Shown here piece after piece: positions 1 to 9,472 of a stretch of DNA of 14,832 nucleotides; position 1 is the first letter of the stretch; every line of letters begins with the position of its first letter. Under the pieces are notes generated by a model, which made no database searches, was not told the DNA's origin, and worked only from the letters and a program-made list of their open reading frames with translations. Position numbers and translations under genes: made by a program. Location of the stretch: contig JBGTEJ010000018.1 of the NCBI GenBank assembly GCA_041747855.1, positions 1-14,832 on the forward strand. Direction: 5' to 3'. Source of the DNA: ZC4RG35 sp041747855. GTDB lineage: Bacteria > Actinomycetota > Acidimicrobiia > Spongiisociales > ZC4RG35.

Positions 1-87
1 CCCTGCCAACCCCTCTCCATGGTCTCGACTCTGATCTAGTCTGTTGTACGCAAGAACCCTCACCGGAAGAGGTGCTGGAAGGAGCAA

Positions 88-1269
88 ATGATGAGAAGTG
101 CAGTCATTGTTGACGCAGTGCGCACTCCGGTTGGTCGTCGCAACGGGTTCCTCAGGGATGTCCACGCCGTCGACCTCGCCTCCATACCGCTGGAAGCTCT
201 GATCACCAGGAATGACCTCGACCCTGGACTTGTCGACGACGTGATCATGGGCAACGTGAGCCAGGTTGGCGAGCAGGCGTACAACATCGGTCGCAATGCC
301 GCTCTCGCCGCAGGCTTTCCCGAGACCGTTACGGGAGTGACCATCGACCGTCAATGCGGGTCATCTCAGCAGTCTGTCCATTTTGCCGCCCAGGCGGTCA
401 TGGCAGGAGTGCAGGACATCGTCATCGCGGCCGGCGTTGAGAGCATGACCAGAATCCCGATGGGGATCAGTGCCCAGCAGGGTCCCGGTCTTCCCTTCGG
501 GCCGAAGATGTTCGAGAGATACTCGAATGGTCTGGTGCCTCAGGGTCTTTCGGCTGAGATGATCGTCGAGAAGTGGGGAATCTCCCGTGACGAACTCGAC
601 GGCTTGTCGCTCCAGTCTCATCAGCGTGCTGCCAGGGCCACCGACGAAGGGCGATTCGAGTCCCAGATCGTGCCTGTTGTGGTGACCAGGGAGGATGGGG
701 CAATAGAGACCGTGACACGGGACGAGGGCATCCGTTGGGATACCAGCCTGGAACGTCTCGCCTCACTGCAGCCCGCTTTTCAGAGTGATGGTTCGGTCAC
801 GGCGGGAAACTCCTCACAGATCTCCGACGGTGCTGCCGCCATCCTGATCATGGGTGAGGACACTGCCGAGAAGCTGGGTTACACGCCGAAGGCGCGGGTC
901 CACACCATGACCATGGCGGGGGTGGACCCTGTGATCATGCTCACCGGACCGATCCCCGCCACTGAGAAGGCCCTCGAACGGTCTGGCCTTTCCATCGACG
1001 ACATCGATCTCTTCGAGGTCAACGAGGCGTTTGCCGCGGTCCTCGTCGCCTGGCGGATGGAGCACGGGGGTGTCGATCCGCTCGCTCTATGGGAGCGAAC
1101 CAATGTCAACGGGGGGGCTATTGCCCTCGGTCATCCCCTTGGTGCATCGGGCGCCAGACTCATGACCACGCTGCTATGGGAACTCGACCGGATCGGTGGC
1201 AGGTACGGTCTTCAGACCATGTGTGAGGGTGGGGGAATGGCCAACGCCACCATTCTGGAGCGTATCTGA
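88..1269 (+). CDS. Thiolase (acetyl-CoA acyltransferase / acetyltransferase)
   Basis: A 393-aa thiolase of normal family length. It should carry out thiolytic cleavage of 3-ketoacyl-CoA, or the reverse Claisen condensation of two acyl-CoAs, in the cytoplasm. The nucleophilic cysteine is C90 in DRQCGSSQQS; the later motifs are FEVNEAFAAV, NGGAIALGHPLGASGAR (His349) and CEGGGMAN (Cys379), so the Cys-His-Cys catalytic set is complete. Two start codons lie in tandem (88 and 91). The AAGGAG ribosome site at 79-84 is only 3 nt from the first but 6 nt from the second, so translation may really begin at 91. No beta-oxidation partner (fadB-like hydratase/dehydrogenase) is adjacent, so substrate chain length cannot be inferred. 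The family is certain; degradative versus biosynthetic role is not. Confidence 0.93.
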   Translation: MMRSAVIVDAVRTPVGRRNGFLRDVHAVDLASIPLEALITRNDLDPGLVDDVIMGNVSQVGEQAYNIGRNAALAAGFPETVTGVTIDRQCGSSQQSVHFAAQAVMAGVQDIVIAAGVESMTRIPMGISAQQGPGLPFGPKMFERYSNGLVPQGLSAEMIVEKWGISRDELDGLSLQSHQRAARATDEGRFESQIVPVVVTREDGAIETVTRDEGIRWDTSLERLASLQPAFQSDGSVTAGNSSQISDGAAAILIMGEDTAEKLGYTPKARVHTMTMAGVDPVIMLTGPIPATEKALERSGLSIDDIDLFEVNEAFAAVLVAWRMEHGGVDPLALWERTNVNGGAIALGHPLGASGARLMTTLLWELDRIGGRYGLQTMCEGGGMANATILERI

Positions 1270-1357
1270 GCAGGGGTGCGACCAGTTCGGCCCTTCCGCT
1301 GAACCCGCCCTTCCCCTGGACTCAGGCCGTGCGATCGACTCTCGTTCACGGGCACAG

Positions 1358-1612
1358 ATGACAGGCAACGCTGTCTTCGATGTGATCGTGGCCATCTTGT
1401 TCGGATACTTGATCTGGCGTATGTCTATGGCGCTGATTCGCATGTTGTCGACCCCACCACCCGAGATCGACCCCGACGACGTGACCGAGATCGACCAGGA
1501 CTACCGGTGCACTGTCTGTGGCGCAGAACTGACGATGCGCATGGTCAACGTCATGGAGGACAAGCCTCCCCGACACTGCCGGGAGGACATGGTTCCTGTG
1601 TGGCGACCCTGA
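1358..1612 (+). CDS. Small membrane protein with C-terminal zinc-ribbon-like motif
   Basis: A predicted 84-aa protein. Residues 5-28 form one hydrophobic helix (VFDVIVAILFGYLIW and following). An acidic linker rich in D/E/P follows, then a short cytoplasmic-type tail with C51-x2-C54 and H73-C74, which resembles a small zinc ribbon. I chose the ATG at 1358 because the reading frame upstream runs into the end of the thiolase gene and offers no better start, although the ribosome-binding site is poor. It begins 88 nt after the thiolase stop on the same strand and could be cotranscribed with it. I do not recognise a named family. Zinc binding is inferred only from residue spacing. Confidence 0.65.
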   Translation: MTGNAVFDVIVAILFGYLIWRMSMALIRMLSTPPPEIDPDDVTEIDQDYRCTVCGAELTMRMVNVMEDKPPRHCREDMVPVWRP

Positions 1613-1635
1613 GCCGCCAAATGACACACGTGTAG

Positions 1636-1656
1636 TTATCCACTGATTTACCCACA
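1636..1656 (+). promoter_or_regulatory. Two DnaA-box-like 9-mers upstream of crgA
   Basis: TTATCCACT (1636-1644) and TTACCCACA (1648-1656) each differ by one base from the consensus DnaA box TTATCCACA. They lie in the same orientation, 12 bp apart, in the 104-bp gap before crgA. An 8-bp palindrome, ACACGTGT (1626-1633), precedes them. No initiator-type AT-rich stretch or dnaA/dnaN gene is visible. This could be a DnaA-responsive regulatory site or chance. Confidence 0.25.
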
Positions 1657-1725
1657 GCTGTTGAGAATCACAAGCCTGTAAGCAGGAGGCGACTCCCCTC
1701 ACGGTCTACTAGGGTCGTGGCTGCT

Positions 1726-1962
1726 ATGCCCGAGTCGAAGAAGCGGAAGAAGAGGCCGCCCGTGTCCGCAATGGCGGTCGAGGCTGCAACCAAGGCCAAA
1801 GAACCTAGCCCAACCTGGTATGTGGCGCTGATGGCCGGTCTGATGCTGGTCGGTGTGGTCCTGGTCCTGCTTCGGTTCATCCTCAACCTCGAGCAGGCCT
1901 TCATGTTCGTCGGTCTACTGGCCATTGCCGCCGGGTTCCTGATGACCACCAACTACCGCTGA
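1726..1962 (+). CDS. crgA: Cell division protein CrgA
   Basis: A 78-aa protein matching CrgA (UPF0233). It has a basic N-terminus (MPESKKRKKRPP), then two membrane helices (about 31-53, starting at the characteristic PTWYVALMAGLMLVG, and 57-74) ending in FLMTTNYR, like the FLLTTRWR-type ending of the family. CrgA is a small divisome membrane protein of actinobacteria that contacts FtsZ, FtsQ and penicillin-binding proteins and helps peptidoglycan synthases reach the septum. I took the ATG at 1726, which gives the usual MPxSK start, over a GTG at 1717. There is no strong ribosome site directly upstream. It is convergent with pknB (28-nt gap). In mycobacteria crgA also sits beside the pknB cluster. 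Confidence 0.9.
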   Translation: MPESKKRKKRPPVSAMAVEAATKAKEPSPTWYVALMAGLMLVGVVLVLLRFILNLEQAFMFVGLLAIAAGFLMTTNYR

Positions 1963-1990
1963 AGCATCACACTCCCAGGATCACGGTTCG

Positions 1991-3931
<1,941 letters not shown>

Positions 3932-3974
3932 ATAAGAGAGTGTCAACTGATGATAGGGAGGGTTCGGAGCCAAC

Positions 3975-5429
3975 TCACGGGCTCATGCCCAGCCAAGCCC
4001 TCATTATCTGGGCTGAGATGGGGGCGGCGATGACTCCGCCGCTACCTCCCGGGCCCGTGGCGGAAGAGCCCTCGACAAGAACCGCTATAGCGATAGTGGG
4101 TCGTTCCACGGGGGCGAACCCGATGAACCAGAAGTTGGTGAAGCCGTTAGACCCGGTGGCGGTACCGGTCTTGCCAGCGACTCGAACACCGGGCAGGGCG
4201 CCAGCACGACCGGTGCCCTCGGTCACGACACGTTCCATCATCAGCGACATAGTCGCTGCAGTTGTCTGTGACATGGCCCTACCCAATTGTTCCGGAGTCG
4301 TCGACTCGACCTCTGCCCCATCGGCGTCGAACAGCCTCTCTACGAGGTATGGAGCCATGACCTGGCCGCCATTAGCGACCGCTGCCGCAATCATTGCCAT
4401 GTGCAACGGCGTGGCCCGCACATCGCGTTCCCCGATCCCACTCTGACCCAGTGCCGCCCGGTCCGTCGCCAGCTGGTCCGTGAGCCACGCCGCGTTGGGG
4501 ATGGTCCACTCGTAGGGGAGGCTTTGATTCCAACCCAGGGCCCCGACGGTGGCGCCAATGGGTTGGGCACCGACCTGAATCGCCAGGGCCGCGAAAGTCG
4601 TATTACAGCTCCGAGTGAACGCTTGAAGGAGGTCTGTCGTCACACCGTCGTTGCAGGGCCCGCCCCAAGCGTTGCCTATGGTCGCCAGGGATCCTGGTAG
4701 CTGAAACTCGACGGGGTCGCCGAAGCTGGCGGCTGGCGTGGCGATCCCGGTATCCACGGCTGTGGCGGCCACGACAGTCTTGAACGTCGAGCCAGGTGCG
4801 TAGATCTCCCTGGTCGCCCGGTCAGACAAGGGATTCTCCGGATCGGTGAGCAGGGCTTCCCAATTGGCAGCAGTGTCCGGGCCGACGAGGAGCTCGGGAT
4901 CGAACGATGGTTTTGAGACCGAGGCCAGCACGGCCCCCGTAACCGGGTCCAGAACGACGACCGCCCCCCGATGGGCCCCGAGAGCATCGAAAGCCACTTG
5001 CTGGAGTTGGGCGTTGATCGTGACCTCGACGTTCTTCGGTCGGAGGTCGGTTCCGAGGAGAGCGGCCAGCAGGTCGCTGATCGTCACATCCCGTCTCGAT
5101 CGGAGCACTGAGGAGCGCGATGACTCGAGGGAATTGTCACCAAGGATGAACGACGAATAACCCACCACATGGGCGAACACTTCGCCTTCCGGGTAGCTCC
5201 GCTCGAACCCCCTACTTCCTTCCACTGTCACCGAACGGGCCAGGGCAGTCCCATCGGAACTCACGATCAGACCCCTCTCTTTGCCCCGTTCGGTGAGGGC
5301 CGGTCTCGGGTTGCGAGGATCGTTCTTGAGATCGTCAGCCCGCACCACCTGGAACCAGGTGACGGCCAGAAGCAGGCACATCATCGCTCCGAACAGTCCG
5401 GTCGCGATGCGACGGATCGGTCCGTTCAC
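3975..5429 (-). CDS. pbpA: Class B penicillin-binding protein (PbpA, peptidoglycan D,D-transpeptidase)
   Basis: A 484-aa monofunctional transpeptidase that cross-links peptidoglycan stems outside the membrane. A single N-terminal anchor helix (about 9-29) precedes a non-catalytic pedestal and the penicillin-binding domain. That domain carries SxxK in YAPGSTFKTVV (S214, K217), SxN as S274-C275-N276 (RSCNTTF) and KTGT at 420-423 (VAGKTGTATG), so it should be active. Length and layout match actinobacterial PbpA. It starts with GTG at 5429, preceded by GAGGAGG, and overlaps the rodA stop by 4 nt (GTGA), so it is translationally coupled to its SEDS partner. pknB follows 43 nt after its stop. Confidence 0.95.
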   Translation of the reverse strand: MNGPIRRIATGLFGAMMCLLLAVTWFQVVRADDLKNDPRNPRPALTERGKERGLIVSSDGTALARSVTVEGSRGFERSYPEGEVFAHVVGYSSFILGDNSLESSRSSVLRSRRDVTISDLLAALLGTDLRPKNVEVTINAQLQQVAFDALGAHRGAVVVLDPVTGAVLASVSKPSFDPELLVGPDTAANWEALLTDPENPLSDRATREIYAPGSTFKTVVAATAVDTGIATPAASFGDPVEFQLPGSLATIGNAWGGPCNDGVTTDLLQAFTRSCNTTFAALAIQVGAQPIGATVGALGWNQSLPYEWTIPNAAWLTDQLATDRAALGQSGIGERDVRATPLHMAMIAAAVANGGQVMAPYLVERLFDADGAEVESTTPEQLGRAMSQTTAATMSLMMERVVTEGTGRAGALPGVRVAGKTGTATGSNGFTNFWFIGFAPVERPTIAIAVLVEGSSATGPGGSGGVIAAPISAQIMRAWLGMSP

Positions 5430-6721
5430 GTCGCCTCCTCATGACTGATCCTGAGGAGGAGGGCCACCAGCACCAAGTTGCCGACCAGGGCCGACCCGCC
5501 GTAGGACATGAAGGGAAGCGTGATTCCCGTGAGCGGGACCAGTCTGAGTATTCCGCCGACGATCAGGAAGACCTGGACCGCCAGGACAAAGGTGAGACCT
5601 GCGGCCAGAAGCTTCCGGAAGGTGTCCCGGCTTCTGAAAGCGATGCCGAGTCCTACGGCGATCGCCAGGGTGTAGAGGGCTATGGAGGCCACCGATCCGG
5701 CGAATCCCAACTCCTCACCCACGGCGGCGAAGATGAAGTCGGTAGCGGAGTTGGGAATGAGGTCGGGTCGCCCCAACCCGGGGCCGGCGCCGGCCAGACT
5801 CCCGGATCCGAGTGCGAACAGTCCCTGCGCTATCTGGTAACCCTCGTCTGCGAAGTGTCCGAAGGGGTCGATCCAGGCAACCAAGCGTCTTTGAACGTGG
5901 TCGAAGGCCGCGTAGGCGGCGATCCCGCCGGTGAGGGTGAGTAGGCCTCCGGCAACCAGGTAGCCCGATGCTCCAGTGGCGGCATACATGAGAAGGACGA
6001 AGCTGGCGAAGAGCAGCAGGGATGCCCCGAGGTCACGCTGGCCCACCAGGATGAAGAGACTTACACCCCAGGCACCTAGCAGTGGTACCAATTGACGTGG
6101 CTCGGGGAAACGTATCGGCCCGATCTGACGATGGGCTTCCCGCAGCGCACGCATGTGGTCGGCCAGGTAAGCGGCTAAGAAGACGACCATCCCCAGCTTG
6201 GCGAGTTCTGCCGGCTGGAACCCGATCGTGGTGAATCCGAGGTCGAGAGTCACCCACAACCGCGATCCGTTCAACTCCAAGCCTCGCAGCGGCAATGCCC
6301 AGTCTGTTGGGAGGTTCGGAAGAAGGAGCAGGGCGATCGAGACGGCAAGGATCAGATACCGGTACCGGCGTAGGAGTGTGGTGTCTTTGGGTGATAGGAG
6401 CCTTATCACGAGCACGGCCAGGCCCGCCCCGATCAGCAACCACCAGCGCTGCAGGCCCGCTCGGAGCAGGCTGAGGCTGTAGACCTGAATGAAACCGATC
6501 GCCGTGATCCCGACGACAACCGGGAGCAGTAGGGGGGAGGCCCTCGGGGCCCAGAAGTGGACCGCCAGGGACAGGCCTCCGAATGCGATGATGAAGACCA
6601 GGAAGGTGACACCGGTCTGTGCGTCGACACCGCCACCATCGGCGAAGTTGACCAGTGTCACCCCGAACGATGCCAGCACCGCGCCGGCGACAATGCTGGC
6701 CCACTCGGCCCGACGTGTCAT
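5426..6721 (-). CDS. rodA: RodA/FtsW family SEDS peptidoglycan glycosyltransferase
   Basis: A polytopic protein of about 431 aa that polymerises lipid II into glycan strands and pairs with the PbpA encoded next. Roughly a dozen hydrophobic helices are visible, with the long N-terminal extension typical of actinobacterial RodA. Family motifs are GFQPAELAKLG, VGQRDLGASLLLF (D230 is the probable catalytic aspartate), GEELGFAGSVASI and PLTGITLPFMSYGGSALVGN near the end. The ATG at 6721 begins MTRRAEW; a GTG at 6769 would add 16 residues. Neither has a well-placed ribosome site (GAAGGGG lies about 11 nt before the ATG), so the start is uncertain. The 139-bp gap upstream of 6721 is the largest inside the operon. 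Confidence 0.93.
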   Translation of the reverse strand: MTRRAEWASIVAGAVLASFGVTLVNFADGGGVDAQTGVTFLVFIIAFGGLSLAVHFWAPRASPLLLPVVVGITAIGFIQVYSLSLLRAGLQRWWLLIGAGLAVLVIRLLSPKDTTLLRRYRYLILAVSIALLLLPNLPTDWALPLRGLELNGSRLWVTLDLGFTTIGFQPAELAKLGMVVFLAAYLADHMRALREAHRQIGPIRFPEPRQLVPLLGAWGVSLFILVGQRDLGASLLLFASFVLLMYAATGASGYLVAGGLLTLTGGIAAYAAFDHVQRRLVAWIDPFGHFADEGYQIAQGLFALGSGSLAGAGPGLGRPDLIPNSATDFIFAAVGEELGFAGSVASIALYTLAIAVGLGIAFRSRDTFRKLLAAGLTFVLAVQVFLIVGGILRLVPLTGITLPFMSYGGSALVGNLVLVALLLRISHEEAT

Positions 6722-6860
6722 GGTGAGTCCGGCCCCTTCAGATCCTGGTGGCGCCAAACCCGCCCGCACGGCAGAACATGAGCGAGCGGGTTGTCACGGG
6801 TAGGGGTGCCTGTGCAGCACAGTGTTCTGATGGAGGGCCTCTGCACTCGGGAGACCGACA

Positions 6861-7568
6861 TCACTCCAGGGCTTCGATGACGATCACGGAGATGTTGTCG
6901 ACTCCTCCGGCCGCGTTGGCGGCCTCGATCAATTGCCATGTGGCCTCTTCGGGTGTGCCATCTCCGAGTATGACCTGGATCTGTCCTTCCGGGACCATCT
7001 CGATGAGGCCGTCTGAGCAAAGAAGGATCCGGTCACCGGGTTCGAGGTCAACTATCTCCTCGTCGACATTGAGGAACCGGGTGAGGCCAAGCACCCTGGT
7101 AAGCATGTGACGCTGCGGATGCTGGACGGCCTCTTCGGTTGTGATCTGACCACGGGCGAGGAGGTCGGCCGCAACCGTGTGATCGGCAGTCATCTGGCGC
7201 ATGGAACCGTCTCGGATGAAGTAGGCCCGGCTATCACCCACGTGAGCAAAGTGGGCCTGACCCTCGGGGGAGAGAGAAACGAGGGTCAAGGTGGTCCCCA
7301 TGCCCTCGAGGGATGGCTCACGGGCGACCTCCTCCCGTATGGCGCGGTTCCCGGCGGAAACCCGATCGGCTGGCTCGACATCGGTGGAGGCCGCCGCATT
7401 GACTGCGAGACGGGAAGCCACTTCCCCACCAACTGCTCCGCCCATGCCATCGGCAACCATCAGTGTCACCGTCGTGTCCGACTCCCCGGACACATCAGGA
7501 AAGATCGAGTCTTCATTGTTGGCGCGGACCATCCCTTGGTGGCTGCCCGCACCCCAGATGTATCTCAC
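6861..7568 (-). CDS. pstP: PP2C-family Ser/Thr protein phosphatase (PstP)
   Basis: A 235-aa PPM/PP2C phosphatase expected to dephosphorylate the kinase and its substrates. Metal-binding and catalytic motifs are present in order: GMVRANNEDS (E19/D20), VADGMGG (D40), HVGDSRAY (D112), LCSDGL (D186) and GVDNISVIV (D224). It ends right after the catalytic domain. Mycobacterial PstP continues through a membrane helix to an extracellular part, so this version should be soluble. The GTG start at 7568 has GGAGG 5 nt upstream and overlaps the fhaB stop by 4 nt, indicating coupled translation. Its place between fhaB and rodA matches the conserved cluster. Confidence 0.93.
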   Translation of the reverse strand: MRYIWGAGSHQGMVRANNEDSIFPDVSGESDTTVTLMVADGMGGAVGGEVASRLAVNAAASTDVEPADRVSAGNRAIREEVAREPSLEGMGTTLTLVSLSPEGQAHFAHVGDSRAYFIRDGSMRQMTADHTVAADLLARGQITTEEAVQHPQRHMLTRVLGLTRFLNVDEEIVDLEPGDRILLCSDGLIEMVPEGQIQVILGDGTPEEATWQLIEAANAAGGVDNISVIVIEALE

Positions 7569-7975
7569 CTGACCTCCATGACCGTCTTCCCCACCTGAAT
7601 CGTGTCACCCCTCCGTAACTGGGTGGGTGCGATGACCCTGCGCCCGTTCACATAAGTTCCGTTAGTGCTGCCCAGATCGTGGAGTGTGATCCCGTTTTCC
7701 TGCGCGACAAGCCTCATGTGGAACTCGGAAGCGTAGGGGTCGGTAAGGACAACGTCTGACTCGTCGGACCTTCCCAGAACGGTCACACTTGTCACCTCGA
7801 CCTCTTTGCCCGCAGACGTGTCGGACTTGACGAACAAGATCCGGGTGCCCTCCTTGCGTGGCCGGCGCACTGAGATTCCGAGGTGTGAACCGATCGCCCT
7901 GGCGATCTGCCACACGAAGAGATAGACCAGCCCCAGAAAGATGATCCTGAGTATGGCGAGGATCAGATCGGGCAT
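7565..7975 (-). CDS. fhaB: Membrane-anchored FHA-domain protein FhaB (FipA-like)
   Basis: A 136-aa protein with an N-terminal helix (about 4-25), a basic spacer (RRPRKEG) and one C-terminal FHA domain that binds phosphothreonine. FHA landmarks: LGRSDESD (R69), S83/H86 in YASEFHMRL, and LGSTNGTYVNGRRV (N105-G106). Family members link kinase-phosphorylated division proteins to the PbpA/RodA machinery at the inner membrane. The ATG overlaps the fhaA stop by one base (TAATG), and its own stop overlaps pstP by 4 nt. Assignment rests on the domain plus the gene order. Confidence 0.92.
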   Translation of the reverse strand: MPDLILAILRIIFLGLVYLFVWQIARAIGSHLGISVRRPRKEGTRILFVKSDTSAGKEVEVTSVTVLGRSDESDVVLTDPYASEFHMRLVAQENGITLHDLGSTNGTYVNGRRVIAPTQLRRGDTIQVGKTVMEVR

Positions 7976-8619
7976 TAGACGGTCACGAAGCGATAACGGT
8001 GAGACGCCAGACCGATGATCGCACCGGTTTCGAAGACTGTGGGTTCGTTTCCCACATCCCGGCCATCCAGGGTGGTTCCGTTGGCAGATTGCAGGTCACG
8101 TAGGAAGAATTTACCTCCGTGTCTCCAGACGAGGGCGTGAACCCGACTGACATCGTCGTGATTCAGTCTGATGTCCGCATCTTCGCTGCGACCGATGAGG
8201 GCCCGGTTGTGTCGCACCTGGATCGTCTCCTGGGCCGTCACGAGCTCGGCCCAAGCCGGAGGGTTCCCGGCTACGACTTCCGAATCGCACTCCACACTTC
8301 CTGCTGACACTTTCTCGGACGTGCCGATGGTGACCCGAGCCGGCCCCTGTAGTCGAAGGCCTTCGTGGGCGGCATAATTCTCGAGCTCCTCCGTAAGGGC
8401 GTACTCCAGGTCTTTCGGATCACCGGCAAGCATCTTCGGGTTGAGCAGCAGGCGGTAGGAGTTGGCGGTCGCCGGTCCGGAAGGGTGTTCAAAGCGGGCG
8501 AAGTCCGCCTCCCGGGCGAGACGGGTGACGATTTCTACGGGGTGGACGCGGCCTGAGAAGACTCGCCCGGCGAATAGCCCTACGAGCCGCTCCAGACGTC
8601 TCTCGAGTGTTCGCGCCAT
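7975..8619 (-). CDS. fhaA: DUF3662 / FHA-domain protein FhaA
   Basis: The first gene of the operon, 214 aa. Residues 1-115 form the DUF3662 domain (MARTLERRLERLVGLFAGRVFSGRVHPVEI...), and about 132-214 form an FHA domain with LIGRSEDADI (R144), VSRVH (S158, H161) and LQSANGTTLDGR (N180-G181). In mycobacteria FhaA (about 500 aa) binds phosphorylated MviN/MurJ and PbpA-type proteins and tunes wall synthesis. Here the long low-complexity linker between the two domains is missing and only about 20 residues join them. I chose the ATG at 8619 because it begins at the conserved domain; a TTG at 8634 would add five residues. Confidence 0.93.
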   Translation of the reverse strand: MARTLERRLERLVGLFAGRVFSGRVHPVEIVTRLAREADFARFEHPSGPATANSYRLLLNPKMLAGDPKDLEYALTEELENYAAHEGLRLQGPARVTIGTSEKVSAGSVECDSEVVAGNPPAWAELVTAQETIQVRHNRALIGRSEDADIRLNHDDVSRVHALVWRHGGKFFLRDLQSANGTTLDGRDVGNEPTVFETGAIIGLASHRYRFVTV

Positions 8620-8686
8620 GCTCACGGAGTCCAAGGATACGGTGTTGGCGGGGTTGGTGGACTACCGCAAGGGGTGCCGCGACGGG

Positions 8687-8692
8687 TACGAT
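8687..8692 (+). promoter_or_regulatory. Possible -10 box of the tRNA-Leu promoter
   Basis: TACGAT, a reasonable -10 hexamer, ends 14 bp before the first tRNA base. The expected -35 region (near 8664-8669) shows no good TTGACA match. The 87-bp gap between fhaA and the tRNA must also hold the divergent operon promoter; TATCCT on the - strand at 8639-8634 is a weak candidate for its -10. Confidence 0.3.
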
Positions 8693-8706
8693 TTCCCCTC
8701 CACTCC

Positions 8707-8791
<85 letters not shown>

Positions 8792-8812
8792 TAGGTTGTT
8801 TGGGTTCACGTC

Positions 8813-8974
8813 TTAGCTGGTAGACCCCGACTGCAACCCGATTGCAACCATTTTCGCCACTAGCTCGGCTGCGTCCCGGTCCATACCGTCCACGACGTGG
8901 CTATAGCGATCCAAGGTCAGGGCGACCGATGAGTGCCCGAGCCGCCCCTGCACCACCTTCGGATGCACCCCTGA
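8813..8974 (-). pseudogene. Tyrosine recombinase (phage-type integrase), C-terminal remnant
   Basis: The last roughly 53 residues read GVHPKVVQGRLGHSS...LDRYSHV...GMDRDAAELVA, the typical C-terminus of actinobacterial phage integrases. The LGHSS histidine (codon 8935-8933) and the catalytic tyrosine in RYSHV (codon 8905-8903) are present. The reading frame continues upstream to a GTG at 9238, but residues before GVHPK look unrelated to an integrase. The first catalytic Arg, the Lys and the entire core-binding domain are missing. It points toward the tRNA and ends 22 bp from attL, the usual place for the integrase gene of such elements. I call it inactive. Confidence 0.85.
8829..8849 (-). repeat. 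TGCA-N7-TGCA repeat, copy 1 (attL side)
   Basis: On the - strand it contains TGCAATCGGGTTGCAGTC followed by GGGGTCTACC. It overlaps the last codons of the integrase remnant, 38 bp inside attL. Two TGCA cores are spaced 11 bp apart, about one helical turn. Related copies lie at 9149-9177, 9208-9228 and 11664-11686. Possible integrase arm-type site. Confidence 0.55.
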
Positions 8975-9116
8975 CACTGCTCCGACATTCCGACTCAACT
9001 TGAATAGAGCAATGAAACTCGCCTGGACCTCGCTCCAGGGCTCGGATACTTCGGCCACAGGGGGTTCCGTTCCGCCGTGGCCGCCTTTGGAGGAGTTGAA
9101 CACCGCCACACCGACT

Positions 9117-9148
9117 GCGGCCCCCGGCCGGGGATGTGCCGTTTTTTT
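9117..9148 (+). terminator. GC hairpin followed by seven T (possible Rho-independent terminator)
   Basis: The perfect palindrome CCCCGGCCGGGG (9122-9133) can be extended by an outer CGGC/GCCG pairing across an ATGT bulge, and runs straight into TTTTTTT (9142-9148). It would stop transcription on the + strand. The only upstream + strand gene is the tRNA, about 330 bp away, so it may be a relic of a deleted gene or insulate the cargo gene. Confidence 0.45.
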
Positions 9149-9177
9149 GGTAGACGCCCCTGCAAGCCCGCTGCCCA
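9149..9177 (-). repeat. TGCA repeat, diverged copy 2
   Basis: On the - strand GCGGGCTTGCAGG then GGCGTCTACC matches copy 1 (CGGGTTGCAG then GGGGTCTACC) with small gaps. It directly follows the T-run of the hairpin. The first TGCA has become GGCA. This is the weakest member of the set. Confidence 0.35.
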
Positions 9178-9207
9178 GTTTCTGTTTATTTGTTTTGAAA
9201 GAGCCCG

Positions 9208-9228
9208 GACTGCAACCCAATTGCAGCA
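9208..9228 (-). repeat. TGCA-N7-TGCA repeat, copy 3
   Basis: On the - strand TGCAATTGGGTTGCAGTC differs from copy 1 at one base over 18. Read in one frame, the surrounding - strand gives AAIGLQSGLFQNK-stop, reminiscent of the integrase ending VAIGLQSGSTS-stop at copy 1. It may therefore be a second relic of an integrase 3' end rather than a pure binding site. Confidence 0.55.
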
Positions 9229-9472
9229 CTGTTCTCACCCTGCCGCGGGTCCGCTCGACGGCCGGAACTTCTCCGATGTCCCTAGATCCTGCTGGGGCAG
9301 TTTCTAATTCGTTTCGCCGGTCCTATCTTCGTGCCCCGACCCCGGATTCGTCCTGGAACGGCGCCAACGATCCGGTCGGTTCACCGCCGATGATGGGCGA
9401 AGGTGAGGTAACCATCCCAGCAAATCGTCGGCACGCATTTAGCCACTATGGCTACTGTGCGGGGGACCTCAC
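9229..9472. other. Non-coding stretch upstream of the cargo gene
   Basis: No convincing gene lies here. It holds the upstream region of the 385-aa protein gene. I see no clear -35/-10 pair. The ribosome site GGGGGA (9461-9466) sits 6 nt before the ATG at 9473. Confidence 0.5.

Noticed and set aside
8829..9228. The short TGCA repeats as a CRISPR array
   Set aside because: The copies are diverged, irregularly spaced and too few, with no cas genes in the window.
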